Source of the DNA: Terriglobia bacterium
Lineage (GTDB): Bacteria > Acidobacteriota > Terriglobia > UBA7540
NCBI GenBank assembly: GCA_020073545.1
Contig: JAIQEZ010000002.1
Location: forward strand, 29,660 to 93,659
Length of the DNA stretch: 64,000 nucleotides
Direction: 5' to 3'
This document shows, one piece after another, positions 32,783 through 41,042 of the stretch. Position numbers and translations under genes: made by a program. Each line of letters opens with the position of its first letter. The stretch's first letter is position 1. The notes under the pieces are model-generated. The model did not search any database and was not told the DNA's origin. It saw nothing but the letters and a program-made list of their open reading frames with translations.

Positions 32783-34200
32783 TGACCCAGCGAATCTTCG
32801 GAATTCTCCTGTTGCTCTTTCTGGCCGTGCCGGTCGCCGCGGCGGCGGAGAAAGAAAAGCCTCTGCCCAAGGATTTGCCACCCTACGGCGAACTCAAACC
32901 CTTCCAGGCGCCGCAAGTCACCGCCCTGAAGCTTTCGAATGGGCTCACGCTGTGGCTGGCACCGCGCCCGGGATTTCCCAAGGTGGCTTTGGCACTGGCC
33001 GTGCGCGGCGGCATGGCGGCTGATCCCCTGGACCGTCCAGGGCTTTCACAACTCCTGACGGACACACTTGATCAGGGAACGAAGACGCGCACCGCGAAGC
33101 AGATTGCCGAAGAGGTGCAGGCGGCGGGCGGTGATTTGAGCGGCAGCGCGGGGAGCGAATCGATCGTGGTGGCCACGAGCGTCCTTTCCTCCCAAGCCGA
33201 AGCGGGACTCGCGGTGGTCGCGGACGTCGTTCAGAACGCTGCGTTCCCTGACAGCGAAGTGGCGCTGGCCAAGCGCAACGCCGCCGACCGCTTGCAGCAA
33301 CAGGAAGCCGACCCGTTTTTCCTGGCCAGCCGCGCACTGGCGAAGGCCATCTTCGCGCAGCATCCTTACGCCGTGACTTCCTTGACGCAGGACTCCATCG
33401 CCAAAGCGGCCGCCGAAGAGTTGAGGAGCGAGTACGCGCGTCGGTTCCGGCCAGACCAGGCGATTCTGGTCGTGGTGGGTGATTTCGACGCGGCGAAGAT
33501 GACGGCCACCGTCGGATCGCTATTCGGCAACTGGGCCGCGCCCCCCACGCCACCGGTGCCGGCGGTTGAGAAGCCCTCGAGCCCGGCGCCGCACACCGTC
33601 TCCTTCGTAGATCGCCCGAACTCGGTCCAAACCACCATCGCCCTGGGCTCGCTCGGCCCTACCGAGAACAGCCCGGACTACGCCGCCACCCAGGTGGCCA
33701 ATGCCCTCTACGGAGGGATGTTTGGCTCACGCTTGACGTTGAACATCCGCGAAGACAAGGGCTACACCTACTCGCCCGGATCCTACCTGTCCGCGCGGCG
33801 TGCGGCGGGGATCTTCCAGACGTGGGCGCCGGTGCAGAACGACGTGACGGGGGCGACGCTCAACGAAATCGACTACGAACTGAACCGTATGGCGACCACC
33901 AGTCCCTCTCCGGAAGAACTGGTGCGCGCCCAGACATACCTGGTCGGCAATCAGGCCATCGACCTACAAGCGCAGGATTCCGTCGCCCGCTCGCTCGCAC
34001 GCCTGTGGATTCTCGGCCTGCCGCCGGAGGAGCTGGGACTGGAGAGCGAGCGCATCAGGAAGGTGACGATTAAGGACGTGGATGAGGCCGGCGCCCAGTA
34101 CTTCCCCGCCGCGCGTCAGGCCATTGTTGCGGTCGGCGTCGAAAAGGTCGTTAAGGACCAACTCGCGCCGTTCAATTTGGAAATGAAACCCGCCCCATGA
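32779..34200 (+). CDS. M16 family peptidase-like protein (non-catalytic subunit)
   Basis: A 473-residue exported protein with signal peptide at ~1-22 and two M16 domains. Where the zinc motif should be, the sequence reads RPGLSQLLTDTLDQGT, with no HxxEH, so it cannot bind zinc there. The C-terminal domain keeps NIREDKGYTYSPGSYLSARR, the R/Y pair that contributes to substrate binding in the active partner of M16B heterodimers. It overlaps the catalytic gene by four bases and should form a 1:1 complex with it. A second ATG immediately follows the first; either may be used. Confidence 0.9.
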   Translation: MMTQRIFGILLLLFLAVPVAAAAEKEKPLPKDLPPYGELKPFQAPQVTALKLSNGLTLWLAPRPGFPKVALALAVRGGMAADPLDRPGLSQLLTDTLDQGTKTRTAKQIAEEVQAAGGDLSGSAGSESIVVATSVLSSQAEAGLAVVADVVQNAAFPDSEVALAKRNAADRLQQQEADPFFLASRALAKAIFAQHPYAVTSLTQDSIAKAAAEELRSEYARRFRPDQAILVVVGDFDAAKMTATVGSLFGNWAAPPTPPVPAVEKPSSPAPHTVSFVDRPNSVQTTIALGSLGPTENSPDYAATQVANALYGGMFGSRLTLNIREDKGYTYSPGSYLSARRAAGIFQTWAPVQNDVTGATLNEIDYELNRMATTSPSPEELVRAQTYLVGNQAIDLQAQDSVARSLARLWILGLPPEELGLESERIRKVTIKDVDEAGAQYFPAARQAIVAVGVEKVVKDQLAPFNLEMKPAP

Positions 34201-34394
34201 GGCAGGCGCGCTTTAGCTAGCTTCGAGCACTTCTGCGCACAGCGCTGAGGGATCTGTTGTAGGGGCGGGGCTGAATAAGCTTGGCGCCATAGGTGTAGAG
34301 CTGGAATGGAGTGTCTGCTTTCCTGAGTTTCGCCCGCGCAGGGCAACGATTGTCGTGGGTTCCCACCCTGCAATCGGCGTTATTTCGATTTTTA

Positions 34395-34423
34395 TTGACA
34401 ACGCATAGGGCTTTCCATAGGAT
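34395..34423 (+). promoter_or_regulatory. sigma-70-like promoter of the TonB-dependent receptor gene
   Basis: TTGACA (34395-34400) is followed after exactly 17 bases by TAGGAT (34418-34423), about 90 bases before the receptor's ATG. The rest of the 34201-34514 gap contains no gene I can identify. Confidence 0.6.
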
Positions 34424-34514
34424 GCGCCGGGATTCCTACAAATCCCTGATATTAAAGACTCTTTTCATCGCCATCAGATGATTTTATAGGCTGACGAACA
34501 TGCTGGAGGGGCAA

Positions 34515-37500
34515 ATGAAGCGCACCATGGGAGCGACCTTCACTCTTGGATTCTTATTTCTGGGCATGATTGCAGCCTGCGGGCCTGCAAACGCCCAGAC
34601 ATTCAGGGGAACGATCCTGGGGACGGTCAGCGACTCATCCGGGGCTGCGATCCCAGGGGCACAGATCGTTATCAAGAATCAGGGGACCGGCCTGACACGC
34701 ACGGCGGCCACCGGAGATGCGGGGACCTATCAAGTTCCAGAACTTCCCGTGGGCCAATACTCGGTCACAGTCAGCAAAGAGGGCTTTGAATCCGCGACCA
34801 TGGGTGACCTCGGAGTGACGGTGGCGGGCGAGCGGCGGGCGGACTTTACGCTGCAGCCGGGCCGCATCGAGTCGCGAGTGGAAGTGCAAGCTACGGTTCC
34901 GATGGTCGCCACGACGGAAGATATCCTGGGTGGAACGGTGCAAGCGACTCAAGTAGCAAACCTTCCGGTGAACGGCCGCGATTACACCAAACTGATCTTC
35001 ATGACGCCAGGCGCCACCGGCTCTCCCGACCAGATGACCGACTCGCCGGGCTCCTTCGGCGAGATCTCCGTGAACGGCGCGCGCGGCCGCGCCAATAACT
35101 TCCTGCTGGACGGCACCGACATGAACGATGGCTACCGCAATGACCCGACCATCAACCAGGCCGGGGTGTTCGGTACGCCCGCTACGATTCTGCCGGTGGA
35201 CGCCATCGCGGAACTGGCGGTGCTTTCCAATTTCGCGCCGGAATACGGCCGCAACGCCGGCGCGGTGATCAACATCGTGACCAAGTCCGGCACCAACACC
35301 CTGCACGGCACCGTGGCGGAATACTTCCGCAACGCTGCGACGGATGCGCGCAACTTCTTCAACGACGTTCAGCCCGGCGGTTCTCTCCCGCCCAAGAATG
35401 CCTTCCACAACAGCCAGTATGGCGTCTCGCTTGGCGGTCCCATCATCAGAGACAAGACCTTTTTCTTTGTGGACTATGACGGCCAGAGAGAGACCGGCGC
35501 CCTGGCGAGCCAAGCCTGCGTCCCGTCGGCAGGCGATATGCAGGCCGCGATCACCGCCATCGGTGGCTCGGGCCTGATTAACCCCGTCATCGCCGGGATC
35601 CTGAAGAACAATCCCTGGCCGGCCCCCAGCGTTTCCGACACCAACTGTCCCAACGTCACTACCTCCAACCCTTTCCGGAACCGCATTGACAGTTTTATCG
35701 GCAAGATTGACCACAGCTTCAACGAGAAGAACCTGCTGACCGGCCGCTACTACTTCGGCGACAGCGACCAGGACTTTCCCCTGTCGCTCGTCAACGGCGG
35801 CGCCCTGCCGGGTTTCAATACCCTGACGCCCACCCGCATCAACCTGGTGTCGCTCTCTTACGTGCGAGTGCCGTCCTCCACCCAGGTGAATGAAGTCCGC
35901 TTCGGGTATAACCGTTTTTACGAGACGTTCTTTCCCCAGGATAAGTCCTTTGACCCCGCTTCGGTCGGCCTGAACACCGGCGTGGGTTCGCAGGACTTCG
36001 GCCTGCCGCTCATGCGCTTCACCGGCTTGGCGAGCCTGGGCTCGAACCTCTCCCTGCCGCGCGGGCGGACCGACCAGAACTGGCAGTTCATCGACAACTT
36101 CTCCTGGAAGCTCGGTCGACACCAACTCAAACTCGGCTACGAATTCCGCCGCACTCCTGTCACCCAGTTTTTTGATGCCGGCTATCGCGGGCGAATCGAC
36201 TTCCGATATGGCGACGCCCAAACCTCCCTCGAGCAATTCCTGCTGGGGATTCCCAGTGGAGGCCGCGCCGCCGAGGGCGATTCCCGCCGCAACACCGCGC
36301 AGAATTCCCACGCGGGGTACGCCCAAGATAGCTTCCGGATCAGCCGCAAGTTGACGTTCAATTACGGCGTCCGGTGGGACTATTTCGGCGTTATCCACGA
36401 GCAAAACAACCTCTTCAGCAATTTCGACGCAGTGAATGGATTGCGCATGGTGGGAACCAACGGCTTATCCAGCTTGTACAACCGCGACCTGAACAACTTC
36501 GCTCCCCGCGTGAGCGTGGCTTACGACCTGACGGGGAAAGGCAAGAGCGTGGTGCGCGCCGGGTGGGGCGTCTTCTATGACCTGTTCTCACAGGATTTCT
36601 TTCTGGGCCAGTTGCCCTTCAACACCTTCAATCCCGGCCCGGCTTATAACGGCGCCGGCGCCAAGCCGGTCCTGTTCTCCTTTGGCGTGGCGACGGATGC
36701 GGAAGGGAATAACCTGCCTCTGAGCGCTAACCAACCGGTCTTCCCACAGTCCACGTTTGCCGCCACGGACGTCTTCGCCGTGGACCGCAATATCCGGACC
36801 CCTTACATGGAGAACTACAACCTCAACGTGCAGCAACAACTCGCCAACGGCGTGGTTTTGCAGGTGGGCTATGTAGGTTCCGAGGGACACAAATTATTCC
36901 GCTATCGCGACATCAACCAACCCACTCAGGCAATGATCAATTCGCACGATCCCCAGGCGACGGGGGGCTGCTGCGCCCCCCGGCCGTTCGACAACGGCCC
37001 GTTCCCGCCCTCGCCGCCATCCCCCGAGGGGACGACGTTTTTCTATGTGAACAACTTCGAGTCTTCCGCCAACTCCAACTACAACTCCCTGCAAACCCAG
37101 TTGCGCATCACCAACCTCAAGGGTTTTCAGACCACGATCAACTACACCTATTCGCATTCCATCGACAACGCCAGCGACGGCCAAGACTTCGTCGCCAACG
37201 CCTCCCAACCGAACAACAGCTACCGGCCCGACCTCGAGAGGGGCAATTCCAACTTTGATGTGCGGCACCGCTTCGTGTGGATGTGGAGCTACAATTTCCC
37301 GACCCGGCAGGGCTCTCTGGCGAGACTAACCAACGGCTGGGGCTTCAATAGCGTCATCACCTTGCAGGCGGGCCAGCCCTTCCACCTCAACTTCTTCGAT
37401 GACTACGACGGCACCGGCGAGTTCTTCCCCCGGCCGGATGTCGTGGGCAATCCCTTCGCGGGAACCCACACTCCGGACAGTTTCATCAACCTCTCGGCCT

Positions 37501-37895
37501 TCCACGTGCCGTGCACTCTCAATACCGCGGGGGACGGGTTCGCGGATGCCTGCATCCAGGGCACGCAACACCAGGGGAATATGGGACGCAATTCCCTGAT
37601 CGGCCCCCACTACCGGCAGTTCGACTTCTCGGTGTTCAAAGATACACAAATCACCGAGCGCCTGAAGGTTCAGTTTCGCGCCGAGTTTTATAACCTGCCC
37701 AACCACCCGAACTTCGCCAGCCCATTGTATCCGGGCTTCTCGGCTGCCGCAGACAACAACGGCGTTGACCCTGTGAGCGGCCTCGGCATGGGCTTCTTTC
37801 CGCTGACGCAAACTGGTGATGTGGGTGTGGGGGATCCCTTCCTGGGCGGCGGCGGGCCGCGGGGGATTCAGTTCGCCCTTAAATTCACCTTCTAG
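34515..37895 (+). CDS. Oar-like TonB-dependent outer-membrane receptor
   Basis: A 1126-residue outer-membrane beta-barrel. After a signal peptide (~1-28) comes a carboxypeptidase-regulatory-like domain (RGTILGTVSDSSGAAIPGAQ, TGDAGTYQVPELPVGQYSVT). A plug domain follows with NLPVNGRDYTKLIFMTPGA and INIVTKSGTNTLHGTVAEYF. The barrel has many amphipathic strands and ends LKFTF, the C-terminal aromatic Bam signal. This group is greatly expanded in Acidobacteriota and often imports glycans or peptides; no substrate is evident here. GGAGGGG lies four to five bases before ATG 34515-34517. It stands alone as one transcription unit. Confidence 0.93.
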   Translation: MKRTMGATFTLGFLFLGMIAACGPANAQTFRGTILGTVSDSSGAAIPGAQIVIKNQGTGLTRTAATGDAGTYQVPELPVGQYSVTVSKEGFESATMGDLGVTVAGERRADFTLQPGRIESRVEVQATVPMVATTEDILGGTVQATQVANLPVNGRDYTKLIFMTPGATGSPDQMTDSPGSFGEISVNGARGRANNFLLDGTDMNDGYRNDPTINQAGVFGTPATILPVDAIAELAVLSNFAPEYGRNAGAVINIVTKSGTNTLHGTVAEYFRNAATDARNFFNDVQPGGSLPPKNAFHNSQYGVSLGGPIIRDKTFFFVDYDGQRETGALASQACVPSAGDMQAAITAIGGSGLINPVIAGILKNNPWPAPSVSDTNCPNVTTSNPFRNRIDSFIGKIDHSFNEKNLLTGRYYFGDSDQDFPLSLVNGGALPGFNTLTPTRINLVSLSYVRVPSSTQVNEVRFGYNRFYETFFPQDKSFDPASVGLNTGVGSQDFGLPLMRFTGLASLGSNLSLPRGRTDQNWQFIDNFSWKLGRHQLKLGYEFRRTPVTQFFDAGYRGRIDFRYGDAQTSLEQFLLGIPSGGRAAEGDSRRNTAQNSHAGYAQDSFRISRKLTFNYGVRWDYFGVIHEQNNLFSNFDAVNGLRMVGTNGLSSLYNRDLNNFAPRVSVAYDLTGKGKSVVRAGWGVFYDLFSQDFFLGQLPFNTFNPGPAYNGAGAKPVLFSFGVATDAEGNNLPLSANQPVFPQSTFAATDVFAVDRNIRTPYMENYNLNVQQQLANGVVLQVGYVGSEGHKLFRYRDINQPTQAMINSHDPQATGGCCAPRPFDNGPFPPSPPSPEGTTFFYVNNFESSANSNYNSLQTQLRITNLKGFQTTINYTYSHSIDNASDGQDFVANASQPNNSYRPDLERGNSNFDVRHRFVWMWSYNFPTRQGSLARLTNGWGFNSVITLQAGQPFHLNFFDDYDGTGEFFPRPDVVGNPFAGTHTPDSFINLSAFHVPCTLNTAGDGFADACIQGTQHQGNMGRNSLIGPHYRQFDFSVFKDTQITERLKVQFRAEFYNLPNHPNFASPLYPGFSAAADNNGVDPVSGLGMGFFPLTQTGDVGVGDPFLGGGGPRGIQFALKFTF

Positions 37896-37901
37896 CGATC
37901 T

Positions 37902-37920
37902 ACGGAAAAACGTTTTCCGT
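37902..37920 (+). terminator. hairpin after the TonB-receptor gene
   Basis: ACGGAAAA-ACG-TTTTCCGT is a perfect 8-bp stem with a 3-base loop, six bases after the stop codon. The T-rich right arm could aid release, but no separate T tract follows. Confidence 0.45.
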
Positions 37921-37948
37921 TGCCTGACTGCTGTGGATTCCTGCTCTG

Positions 37949-38043
37949 CCCTGCTTGCGCCTGCCTGCCGGCTTGCCACAAGTAAACTACGCAGCTTGCC
38001 TGTGGCCAACAGGGCAGGTTGCGCGGGACCTGCCCCGATATTC
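37949..38043. repeat. dispersed GC-rich palindromic repeat
   Basis: It shares its first 20 bases and its last ~30 bases with the copy inside the polymerase gene at 11904-11983. Internal CTTGCC/GGCAAG and GCAGG/CCTGC blocks suggest a hairpin. Confidence 0.65.
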
Positions 38044-38059
38044 TGAAGGTGGGAAATAA

Positions 38060-38240
38060 TCCCCAAAGACCCCTCTCACCGCAGAGACGCGGAGGGGCAG
38101 AGGAGAATATGCAGTAGATGGCCTAGCGCGGCCGTTGGCCGCAACCAAAACGAGGTTCTCCGTGACCTCCGTGCCTCTCAAACCTCAACACAGAGGGCAC
38201 GGAGTATCTCAGCGACCTCTGTGTTGAGGCTCTGCTGGCC
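38060..38240. repeat. inverted repeats of the CCGCAGAG/CTCTGTG type
   Basis: CCTCAACACAGAGG (38183-38196) and CCTCTGTGTTGAGG (38216-38229) are perfect 14-base complements. Flanking CTCCGTGCC (38167-38175) pairs with GGCACGGAG (38195-38203). No gene occurs from 37896 to 38430. Confidence 0.6.
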
Positions 38241-38430
38241 ACCGAGGATACGGGGGAACTACTGAAGGGAGGAGAAATCTTCGCGCGCAGCGAAGAAACT
38301 CGACCTTCATAGTGTAGGGCAGGCGGAATGCTATAGATTTCCCTGACCTGCCATTCACCACCTACCTTCTGCGTCTTGGCGCCTCTGCGGTGAAGGCAGC
38401 CGTTTTTTCACAGCCAGAGGGCAGGCAAGA

Positions 38431-38766
38431 TCAATGACTCGCCGCCGGCTGCGCGCTGGCAGAGGGCTGCGGTGCAACCGCGGGTTGCCGCAGCGGTTCC
38501 TGCGGCATCACGATCCAGGCAATCAGGTAGCCGAGGAGGCCCCAGCCACCGAACAAGGCCAGCATCAGCCAGAGAATTCGCACCAGGGTCACATCCAGTT
38601 CGAGGTAATCCGCGAATCCGGCGCAGACGCCGGCAATTTTCCGGTCAGTGCGCGAGCGAACCAGTTTCTTGGGCGAAGTGGTGACCGGCGTGAACAGCGC
38701 CGTGCCGCACTGGCAGCAGAAATTCACCCGTTGGGTATATTCTTTTCCGCATTGGGGACAAAACAT
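38431..38766 (-). CDS. zinc-ribbon PspC-domain membrane protein
   Basis: A 111-residue protein. An N-terminal zinc ribbon (CPQCG, residues 3-7, and CCQCG, residues 17-21) precedes a PspC domain (KLVRSRTDRKIAGVCAGFAD, then YLELDVTLVRILWLMLALFG) with one membrane helix, and a Pro/Ala-rich tail. PspC-like proteins take part in envelope stress responses; the zinc-ribbon fusion is common in diverse bacteria. GGAGG lies seven bases before ATG 38764-38766. No other psp gene is nearby, so its partner is unknown. Confidence 0.88.
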   Translation of the reverse strand: MFCPQCGKEYTQRVNFCCQCGTALFTPVTTSPKKLVRSRTDRKIAGVCAGFADYLELDVTLVRILWLMLALFGGWGLLGYLIAWIVMPQEPLRQPAVAPQPSASAQPAASH

Positions 38767-39118
38767 CGCTCCACCTCCACTTGGCAGACCACCGCTGTCT
38801 CAGCATACGCCCTTCGGGCCGAAAAAGTTCCCTCTTGCGGGGGCTCTGGGCTCGGGGTGTTCCAGCAGCGTGCTGGACAACCTGTGGCGGCGACCTGACT
38901 TCGCCATGGGTAGGTGCCGGGGTAAACCCGCCTCCACTGGGTATATACAGTCGTCAATATTTCACCGGGCACGAGTTTCTTAGCACCCTTCCGACGAAAA
39001 AGGGCGATCCCCAAAGGATTTCGCACCCCCTTGACACGGTTTTGGAGTAAGATGCCGCCATCGTAAAAATCTTGTTTGAGCGGCATAATCTTCCGCCCTG
39101 TGGCGGGGAATTTTGCAG
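38767..39118. other. divergent intergenic region
   Basis: No gene seen. TTGACA occurs at 39030-39035 but I find no matching -10 box at the usual distance. Confidence 0.35.
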
Positions 39119-40111
39119 ATGGTCTGGCGATCCCGGAGAGCACTCATCATTTCACTGGAAGGCCCTTCCCTGCGCCGTCGCGTGGCCTTTAGTCTGGGAC
39201 TGGTGCGTCTGATTCTGGTGCCCGTCATCTTCCTGGCGGTTTACTACCTCTTCGCCATGGGATCGATCGTGGACCGCATCGTCAGCGTGGATGCCCCAGT
39301 GGCCACCAACGCGGAGCGGGCCTCCATTGAGATGCTCAACGCCCGGCGTGCGGAGCGCAACTACTTCCTGCTGCACGACCCCGCCGATATTGACGCGAAC
39401 CGCGCGTACCTGCGGCAGCTCGAGCGAACCATTCAGACCTGCCGCGCCCTGGAACCGGAGGAAAGGCCCACTTTCGATGAGTTGGAAGGGCAGATCGAGT
39501 TTTACCGGGAGAACTTCAACCGTGCGGTGGAGCGTCTGGGGGAAAGCAATCTGCCTCCCATCGAAAGCCTGCGGCAGGTGGTGCGGACCTATCAGCAAGA
39601 CCTGGACGACGTCCTGACGCACTCCGGCAGGGGAAGCCGCGCGCAAATGATCGAAATGCTCCGCGCCCGCATCGGCTCCTTCGACGCGGAAGTGGCGGCG
39701 ACGGTGCAAGCCGAAGATCCGCAATTTCGTCAGACCTCCCAGCATTTGAGCACGGCCAGCCAGAAGATCATCGATCTTTCCACCGAGCTGGAAAGCCGCA
39801 GTTGGCAGCGCGTGCAGCAAGACCATGAAGGCGCCCGCGCGTTGCTGCGGCGCGCGGAGTGGATAGGAGGCATCATCTCCGCGCTCACCCTGCTGGTGAG
39901 CGTTTGGGTCAGCTTCCTGCTGCCTCGCCAGGTCGTCAAGCCGCTGACCGACCTGAAAGAGGCGGTTGACCACGCCGCCGCGGGAAATTATGAAATTGAG
40001 TTTGACGTGAAGGGCGATAGCGAAGTCGTCCAGCTTGCCGACAGCGTTCGCAATCTCATTGGCCACGTGCGCGAAAAGCACAACAACGCCGGCCCCACCT
40101 CCAAGCCCTGA
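39119..40111 (+). CDS. orphan membrane sensor with four-helix domain and HAMP, no output domain
   Basis: A 330-residue inner-membrane protein. The first helix (~24-45, LILVPVIFLAVYYLFAM) leads to ~190 periplasmic residues, all helical (RRAERNYFLLHDPADIDANR, RQVVRTYQQDLDDVLTHSGR), resembling four-helix-bundle sensors of chemoreceptors and kinases. The second helix (~248-268, IISALTLLVSVWVSFLLP) runs into a HAMP domain (VKPLTDLKEAVDHAAAGNYE). It then ends at residue ~330 with no kinase, cyclase or methyl-accepting domain. It may signal through a partner or be a truncated receptor. ATG 39119-39121 is preferred over TTG 39113. Confidence 0.8.
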   Translation: MVWRSRRALIISLEGPSLRRRVAFSLGLVRLILVPVIFLAVYYLFAMGSIVDRIVSVDAPVATNAERASIEMLNARRAERNYFLLHDPADIDANRAYLRQLERTIQTCRALEPEERPTFDELEGQIEFYRENFNRAVERLGESNLPPIESLRQVVRTYQQDLDDVLTHSGRGSRAQMIEMLRARIGSFDAEVAATVQAEDPQFRQTSQHLSTASQKIIDLSTELESRSWQRVQQDHEGARALLRRAEWIGGIISALTLLVSVWVSFLLPRQVVKPLTDLKEAVDHAAAGNYEIEFDVKGDSEVVQLADSVRNLIGHVREKHNNAGPTSKP

Positions 40112-40248
40112 ATAGCTTTTGGGAAACAATTCCGCCCTGTGATCCTCGCTCCCCGCCATTTCTCTAGAGCGGAGCAGACGGTCCCTGCGCATTTTCCGCC
40201 TCGGACTTTGGACGCCGGACGTCGGACCGCTTTCTCAGCGCATTCCCC

Positions 40249-40277
40249 TTGACGAATGCCCTTTTTCCCTTTATCTC
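40249..40277 (+). promoter_or_regulatory. possible promoter of the bacterioferritin gene
   Basis: TTGACG (40249-40254), a 17-base spacer, then TATCTC (40272-40277), about 50 bases before the ATG. The -10 match is weak (TAT only). Confidence 0.3.
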
Positions 40278-40329
40278 TGGTAGTCCACTCTAGCGAATCG
40301 AGTTCTACGACTGAAGGAGATGACTCATC

Positions 40330-40794
40330 ATGAAAGGCAAACCAGAAGTCCTGAAAGTCCTGCAGGAGATGCTCAAGGAGGAGCTGGGCGCCATCAGCCA
40401 GTACTTCCTGCACGGCGAGATGTGCCAGAACTGGGGCTACAAGAAGCTCTACGCGCACACCAAGAAGGAATCGATCAACGAGATGCAACACGCTGAAGAG
40501 CTTACGGAGCGCATCCTCTTCCTCGAGGGCACCCCTAACCTCGGCGAGCTGCCCAAGCTGAATATCGGCAAGGACGTGAAGCAGCAGTTCGAAAATGACC
40601 TGGCGCTCGAGAAAAATGCGGTGGCCGCGTACAACCAGGCCATCGCGGTGTGCCGCAAGGCCGATGACCAGGCGTCCGCCGACTTGCTGCGGAAAATCCT
40701 GGCCGACGAGGAAGGGCACGTGGACTTCCTGGAAGAGCAGCTCGGCCTCATCGAGGAAGTCGGCCTTCAGAACTACCTCGCGCAACAGGTGTGA
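40330..40794 (+). CDS. bfr: bacterioferritin
   Basis: A 154-residue iron-storage protein, the usual length for 24-mer bacterioferritins. The dinuclear ferroxidase ligands are all in place: Glu18, Glu51, His54, Glu94, Glu127 and His130. Met52 (in INEMQHAEE) is the axial ligand of the haem shared between subunits, so it should bind haem rather than being a plain ferritin. GLQNYLAQ at the C-terminus matches the family. A strong AAGGAG lies upstream of the ATG. It stores iron in the cytoplasm and limits Fenton chemistry; no bacterioferritin-associated ferredoxin gene is adjacent. Confidence 0.95.
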   Translation: MKGKPEVLKVLQEMLKEELGAISQYFLHGEMCQNWGYKKLYAHTKKESINEMQHAEELTERILFLEGTPNLGELPKLNIGKDVKQQFENDLALEKNAVAAYNQAIAVCRKADDQASADLLRKILADEEGHVDFLEEQLGLIEEVGLQNYLAQQV

Positions 40795-40801
40795 CTGTAG
40801 C

Positions 40802-40819
40802 GCCGGCGTCCTCGCCGGC
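40802..40819 (+). terminator. GC-rich hairpin after bfr
   Basis: GCCGGCG-TCCT-CGCCGGC is a perfect 7-bp stem with a 4-base loop starting eight bases after the stop. No T tract follows, and similar words occur at 51926-51939, so it may be a repeat rather than a true terminator. Confidence 0.35.
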
Positions 40820-41042
40820 TCCCGGCGGGGCGAGTGTAGGTGCCGGCTCTATTTCACGGCTCATTGGAACGCCTGTGGTGCTCTTTTCGCCGTCGCCGAG
40901 TTGTGACGTCAGGCCAGATTTCTCTAGGCCAAACCTCCACCGCCAGCTTCTCACCGGTTTTTCCCACCGAGGCGCTTTCCGGCTTGCGCCGGTAACCGTC
41001 TCGGTACCGGTCGTCGAGCGCGCTCCTCCTTGCTTAAACGCG

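Noticed and set aside
34635..36404. 589-codon open frame on the minus strand
   Set aside because: Antisense to the TonB-dependent receptor, whose motifs are continuous across it; composition is that of a shadow frame.
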